DNA of 5,745 bases from NCBI GenBank assembly GCA_002366645.1, contig DFBM01000082.1, forward strand, positions 1 to 5,745, in the 5' to 3' direction. The translations under genes were made by a program, and so were the position numbers. The notes below the pieces were generated by a model. It was not told the origin of the DNA and did not search any database. It saw only the letters and a program-made list of their open reading frames with translations. Shown in pieces: positions 1-5,745 of the stretch (positions are counted from its first letter, which is position 1; each line of letters begins with the position of its first letter). Origin of the DNA: Rhodobacterales bacterium UBA3080 (lineage in GTDB: Bacteria; Pseudomonadota; Alphaproteobacteria; Rhodobacterales; Rhodobacteraceae).

Positions 1-1131
1 GGCTTAATGTGTGCGCTAACGGCGGGTCAACGCGGGCGATCGGTTCTGCTACTGGATCACGCGGAAAAGGCCGGTAAGAAAATTCTGATTTCCGGTGGCG
101 GGCGCTGCAACTTCACCAATACCGATACGCGACCGGACAGGTATTTATCCAGCAACAAACACTTCGCGAAATCTGCACTTAGCCGATATACGCCCTCCGA
201 TTTTCTCGAGATGGTGAATAAGCACGGAATTGCATGGCATGAAAAAACTTTAGGACAATTGTTTTGCGACGGGTCCGCCAAAGAAATACTGGCGATGCTT
301 CTAACCGAATGCGGGCTCGGCGACGTCGAAATTGTGCTCGGGCAAACGGTTGACGCAATCCGCTTCACCGAAGGGCAGTATATACTTAAAACTAATGGGC
401 AAACCGCCCGTGCACCATCGCTGGTTATCGCAACAGGTAGCCCTTCTATTCCCAAGATGGGTGCCAGTGGTTTTGCGTACGAGATAGCACGACAATTCGG
501 CTTGAAGGTTGTTGAGCCAACACCTGCACTAGTCCCCTTTACCCTAAGCACCGAAGAACAAATGTTCCGCGCCCTTTCCGGCGTCTCAACCGAAATCATC
601 GTGCGCTGCGGAAAAACCGAATTTCGCGAAGCGGCATTGTTTACGCACAAAGGCCTGTCAGGTCCGGCAATACTGCAGATTTCCTCGTACTGGAAACCGG
701 GTCAAACGATCCACATCAACTTCCTGCCCGACTTATCCAGCGGTTGGCTTTTGGAGGCGAAACGCGAACGCCCCAAATCCCATTTTCGCGCGGTTCTTGG
801 CCAACACCTTCCCGACCGGCTCGCTCAGGCTTTGGCAGAACGTATAAATCTGGGTGGCGAACTCGCAAACAGGCCGGACCGCCAGTTGACCGAGGTCGAA
901 AGCAGGCTGTTCAACTGGTCGTTTAGACCTACCGGCACAGAAGGTTTCGCCAAGGCCGAAGTCACTTTGGGCGGCATCGATACCAACGAATTGTCTTCGA
1001 AGAATATGGAAGCCAAACGCCAGCCCGGGCTTTATGCCATAGGCGAGGCCGTAGACGTTACCGGCTGGCTTGGTGGATACAATTTCCAGTGGGCCTGGGC
1101 GAGCGGATGGGCAGCAGGCCAGACTGTTTAG
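1..1131 (+). CDS. HI0933/BaiN-family FAD-dependent flavoprotein, 5'-truncated by window edge
   Basis: The reading frame is open from base 1 (Gly-Leu before the first ATG at 7) to TAG at 1129-1131, about 376 codons. Family members are usually about 390-400 residues and begin with a GxGxxG FAD-binding loop. That loop is missing here, so the ATG at 7 is internal and the real start lies roughly 15-20 codons off the window. Seen in the sequence: an AGKKILISGGGRCNFTN block near residues 22-38 after the ATG, a family hallmark; an ATGSPSIPKMG strand-loop around 140-152; and a C-terminal block with YAIGEAVDVTGWLGGYN, the usual FAD-contacting end. It is a soluble cytoplasmic flavoprotein. Its reaction is not known for most members; some relatives (BaiN) are linked to bile-acid reduction and some carry the automatic label 'aminoacetone oxidase'. 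I would not assign a substrate. It faces the minus-strand transport cluster and is probably not functionally linked to it. Confidence 0.9.
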   Translation, partial: GLMCALTAGQRGRSVLLLDHAEKAGKKILISGGGRCNFTNTDTRPDRYLSSNKHFAKSALSRYTPSDFLEMVNKHGIAWHEKTLGQLFCDGSAKEILAMLLTECGLGDVEIVLGQTVDAIRFTEGQYILKTNGQTARAPSLVIATGSPSIPKMGASGFAYEIARQFGLKVVEPTPALVPFTLSTEEQMFRALSGVSTEIIVRCGKTEFREAALFTHKGLSGPAILQISSYWKPGQTIHINFLPDLSSGWLLEAKRERPKSHFRAVLGQHLPDRLAQALAERINLGGELANRPDRQLTEVESRLFNWSFRPTGTEGFAKAEVTLGGIDTNELSSKNMEAKRQPGLYAIGEAVDVTGWLGGYNFQWAWASGWAAGQTV

Positions 1132-4100
1132 GGCTGATAGTTTTCACGTTTAAACGGTATCTCCGAGACCTCGCATTCCAGCTCACGCGCATACTGGTGC
1201 CCCGCATAAACCGCCATCGCGATTGTACCTGGCGCGAGACAGTCAGCAATACTGGTAACCGACTCGACCCCGAAATCCAGCCATTCGTCGCGACGTATAT
1301 TCAGCCCGGATTGAAGGTCGCTCAATGGGATACGTGTAGTCACCGGAATAACAGTATCCGCCGATATCGTGCGAGTTGTGCCTGTGTAAACGCAAGAAAG
1401 GGATACCTCGCCTTCACCAATTTTCGTCAACGTATGCGTGCAAATAACCTCCACCCCTTTTTCCAGTAACCCTTTCTGAATCCGGTGCTGCTCCATCGTA
1501 TAGTTGGACCACTCCGACACCATTGTGGACGGCGTAACCAGTGTCACCTCATGTCCTTGATCGCGCAGTCTTTCAGCTATGACACTGCCCATATAATAGT
1601 GCTCGTCGTCAAAAATGACGACTTTGCCCAGCACCAGACCGCCACCAAGAATGTGATCAGCCGAAACGAGCTTTGTACGAGACGTTTCAGTTAACGGATG
1701 AATTATCGAGCGCCCCAGACCGTCAGACCGCCACGTCGCGCCGGTCGCCAACACCACGTGATCTGCCCCAAATTCCAGAACTTCGTCAGCAGAAAGGCGA
1801 CTGTTGATAAAGCTCTCGACGTTGGCCTTCTGGCCTAACATATAAGTTCGATGATCGCCGACCCGCTTCCATTCACCCAACCCCGGCATACGGGATTCGA
1901 GGATCACCCGTCCGCCAAGCTCGTCGGATGCTTCAGACAACGTGACGTCGTATCCCCGGTTGGACAACGCGAGCGATGCCTCCAGTCCTGCTGGTCCACC
2001 ACCGACTACCAGTACCGAACTAGTTGAAGTTCGCGGTGGAATTATCTCGGGATGCCAACCTTTGCGGAATTCTTCTCCCATGGTGGGATTCTGGGTGCAG
2101 CGGAAAGGTGTCGCTGTAAAGTCGCCCATCACGCACATGTTGCAGCCGATGCACTCGCGAATTTCATCTTCGCGCCCCTCGGCGATTTTATTTGGCAAAA
2201 ACGGGTCAGCGATCGACGGGCGCGCCGCGCCGATCAAGTCCAGAACCCCACGTTTTATTTGTGAAACCATTGTATCCGGCGAGGTAAACCGTCCGACCCC
2301 GACGACCGGCTTATTCGTCGTCTGCTTTACAAATTTAACGTACTCCTCCTGCGACGCCTCGGGTCCAAACCTAGAGGGCAGAGAGTCATTTTCCCAACCG
2401 GCGATGTTGACATCCCAAAGGTCTGGCACGTCCGCCAGCATCTCGACTATTTCTTTGCCTTCAACGGCCCAACGCATTCCGTCTGCGCCCATCAGCTCGT
2501 CAACAGCAAAACGGAAAGCCACGGCGCAAGTGTCCCCTACCGCATCCTTGGTATCCTCCAGAATTTCCCGAATAAGACGGACACGGTTTTCCAGACTTCC
2601 GCCGTACTCGTCAGTGCGTTTGTTATAACGCGACAAAAGATAGTGCATGAGCAAGGTCATATTATGCCCGGCATAAACATAAACCAAATCATACCCCGCC
2701 CTCTTCGCCCTGAGCGCGGCATCGCGATGCCAGCGACGCAAGTCGCGGATATCTTGTTTGTCCATCCCGCGCGCTTGAAGCGGGTGCTTATAAATCGTCG
2801 CCATATCACTAGGAGCCATCGGTGGCATCCGCGAGAAATAATTGCCGACATTCGCGCCGTTATGCACAAGCTGGATTCCCGCCAGCCCGCCGTTCTCATG
2901 AACGGCTTGGGTCATACGCGCGTGGGTCGGGATATCACTGTCATCCCAAAGACGCATCAGGGCGCCCGGCGAGAGATCGCTGGTCGGATGGATTTCGCAT
3001 TCTTCGGTGCATACGACACCCCAACCACCGGCGGCTTTCATCCCGCGCATCGCTGCCATACCTTGAGGAAACCGATGCCCCATGCCGTTGCAATGCGGCA
3101 CTTGATAGAACCGGTTCTTGGTTGTAATTGGTCCGATTTTCACCGGTTCAAACAGGACATCGTATCTTGAATCGCGGGGCATTTTTTAGGCTCCTTGCAG
3201 CATATCCAATTGATTGTCTGGCAATTTTGGACAGGCTGCAAGGGGGTAGAACTGTTGGTGGTTCCGGTTAATGCGTAGCCGGAGTTACCATCGCTTCGAT
3301 CGTGTCGTGAATAGTAATCGTACCAATTACAGCATTACTTGAATCAACAACGTTTGCCGACATCGCGCTCGCATTTGTCAACTTCTTCGCGGCCTCTTCC
3401 AGCATTGAACCACTCGGGATCGTCACAGCATCTGCAATGACCTTCTCGGGCTTCATGATTGTATCAACCTTGATAACGCGGCCTCGGTTCACTTCTTTCA
3501 CGAAATCCGAGATGTATTCGTCAGCCGGATTAAGAACAATTTCCTGCCCCGTCCCCTGCTGGATTACCGCGCCATCTCGTAAGATCGCAATGCGGTCGCC
3601 AAGGCGCAACGCCTCGTCGAGATCGTGAGTGATGAACACAACGGTTTTTTGCAGCTCCTGTTGAATATCCAAAAGAACCGCCTGCATATCGGTCCGGATC
3701 AGCGGGTCGAGCGCAGAAAATGCCTCGTCCATCAACAGGATATCGGCGTCGTTAGTTAACGCCCGCGCCAAGCCGACACGTTGCTGCATTCCGCCAGATA
3801 ACTGATTTGGATAGTGGTCTTCAAATCCGTCCAACCCGACACGATCAATCCAGCGCTTGGCACGTTCCGTCGCCTCAGCTTCAGCTACCCCCTGTAGCTC
3901 CAGACCATATGTCGTGTTCTTCAAAACAGTCCGATGCGGCAACAGTGCAAACTTCTGAAAAACCATTGCCGTTTTATTGCGGCGAAATTCCAAAAGTTCT
4001 GAATCAGACATTTTGCACACATCTGTATCTTCATACAAAACTTCGCCCGAAGTTGGTTCGATCAAACGGTTGATATGGCGGATCAGCGTCGATTTACCCG

Positions 4101-5745
4101 ATCCTGACAACCCCATCACCACCTGAATCTGACCGGCTGGCATCGAGATATTAATGTCGTTCAACCCCAATACGTGTCCGTGTTTTTCATTCAGCTCGGT
4201 TTTGGACATTCCGCCGCGAACAGCTTCGACATAGTCCTTACCCCTTGGTCCGAAAATCTTATAGAGATTTCGAACTTCAATTCCTTGACTAGCCATGGAT
4301 CACCTCCGAATGCTTTTGTAGGCGTTTGCCGAATTTCTGGCTTACGCGATCAAAGACGATGGCGATGGCAACAATAGCCAGACCGTTCATCATACCAAGG
4401 GCAAGGTACTGGTTGTTAACCGCTTTAAGAACTTCTTGTCCAAGGCCGTGCACACCGATTAGGGCGGCAACAACAACCATGGCAAGTGCCATCATGATGG
4501 TCTGGTTCACACCAGCAAAGATATTTGGCAGGGCCAGCGGCATCTGCACTGTCCAGAGTTTTTGCCGTGGCGAAGCGCCAAATGCATCCGCAGCCTCCAG
4601 CACGTCTTTATCAACCAGCCGAATACCAAGATTGGTCAGTCGAACAACTGGTGGAATAGCGTAAATGCAAACTGCGATCAGACCGGGAACCTTGCCAATG
4701 CCAAGCAGCATCAGAATAGGGATAAGATAAACAAAGCTCGGGATCGTTTGCATGATGTCTAGTATGGGTGTGATAACCGACTGGGTGCGATCGGATTTTG
4801 ACATCAATATGCCAAGTGGAATTCCGATAATAATGCAAAGCATGGTGGCCACCGAAATCAGCGCCAGTGTGAACATGGTGTCTTCCCACATGCCTAGATA
4901 CCCGACCACCAGAAGGGTGAAAATTGTGCCAAAAACTAGTCCCCAACTGCGGCTGCCTGCCCAGACAAGACCACTTAGAATTAGTATCATCAAAGGCCAT
5001 GGCGTTGCCACAATCAGACGTTCGAACCAGCCAAGGAACTTTAAGAGCGGGTAAAAGAAGTTCTCGATGCTTTCGCCATATTCGCGCGTAAACAATCTGA
5101 ACGTTTCATCAATGCCCTTTTTAAAATCGCGCAAATCTGCCCGACCCATTTCCGGAAATTCGGTGAGAATACCCATGCTTTATTGTTCCCTCTCTAGTCA
5201 CACCTTAACAAAAAGCCCGCCAACATCATGCTGGCGGGCTTTATTTTGTTTATTGCGATATCAAATTAAAGCGCTGCTTTAACTTTTGCTGCAACATCTT
5301 CTGAAACCCATGTGGTCCAAAGGTCTTCATATTCGATAAGGAACTCGATTGCGGCGTCTTCACCGGCTGCTTGTTCGTCAGCCATGAAAACCAGCATTGC
5401 GCCCATTACGTCACCCGGGAAAACACGTGCAGCAAGGTAGTCATTGATTTCGCCACCGGACTGCATGAATTCGTCCGTCACAATTGTGAACACTTCGGAC
5501 TGAATCCACGAAGTCTGTTGCGGATCGGTACACTCTTCTTGCGAAATACAAGTATCCCAATGTTCGTTACCGGCATACTCTACGCCCCAAGGAACAGCTT
5601 GCATGTTGTATTTGCCGATGATCGAAGTTGGGGACCAGTAGTAACCAAGCCAGTTTTCTTCACGCTCGTTCGCTTTGGCGATCGAACCGTCAAGACCAGC
5701 AGCCGATCCTGGATTAACCAAAACCCAACCTTTTGCTTCCATATC

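Overview
The window looks like a chromosomal segment of an alphaproteobacterium, most likely a marine Rhodobacterales (roseobacter-type) organism. This is an inference from protein style, moderate GC and gene content; nothing in the window fixes the taxon. It is densely coding: four genes form a minus-strand cluster and one plus-strand gene runs into it tail to tail. No tRNA, rRNA, CRISPR array, insertion sequence or phage gene was seen, and no gene-free stretch exceeds 90 bases.

Layout from left to right: (1) 1-1131 (+), the C-terminal ~95% of an HI0933/BaiN-type FAD flavoprotein, whose N-terminus lies off the left edge. (2) 1128-3182 (-), a complete trimethylamine-dehydrogenase-like flavoprotein carrying FMN, 4Fe-4S and ADP-binding regions. 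(3) 3268-4296 (-), the ATPase of a glycine betaine/proline betaine-type ABC importer. (4) 4289-5176 (-), its permease. (5) 5266 to the right edge (-), the C-terminal half of its periplasmic substrate-binding protein.

The minus-strand genes read in the order binding protein, permease, ATPase, amine dehydrogenase. This looks like an uptake-and-catabolism module: a methylated or quaternary amine (or related cation) is imported and then oxidised in the cytoplasm. An intrinsic terminator between the binding-protein and permease genes probably sets their expression ratio. The permease and ATPase genes overlap by 8 bases, with a very strong Shine-Dalgarno site. The oxidoreductase gene is preceded by an inverted repeat that can pair with its Shine-Dalgarno sequence.

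The most interesting point is the oxidoreductase. It keeps the covalent-FMN cysteine, the Tyr/His/Asp catalytic set and the 4Fe-4S cysteines of trimethylamine dehydrogenase. Two of the three aromatic residues forming the trimethylammonium-binding bowl are replaced by acidic residues (Glu61 and Asp354). The true substrate is therefore probably not trimethylamine and may be undescribed.
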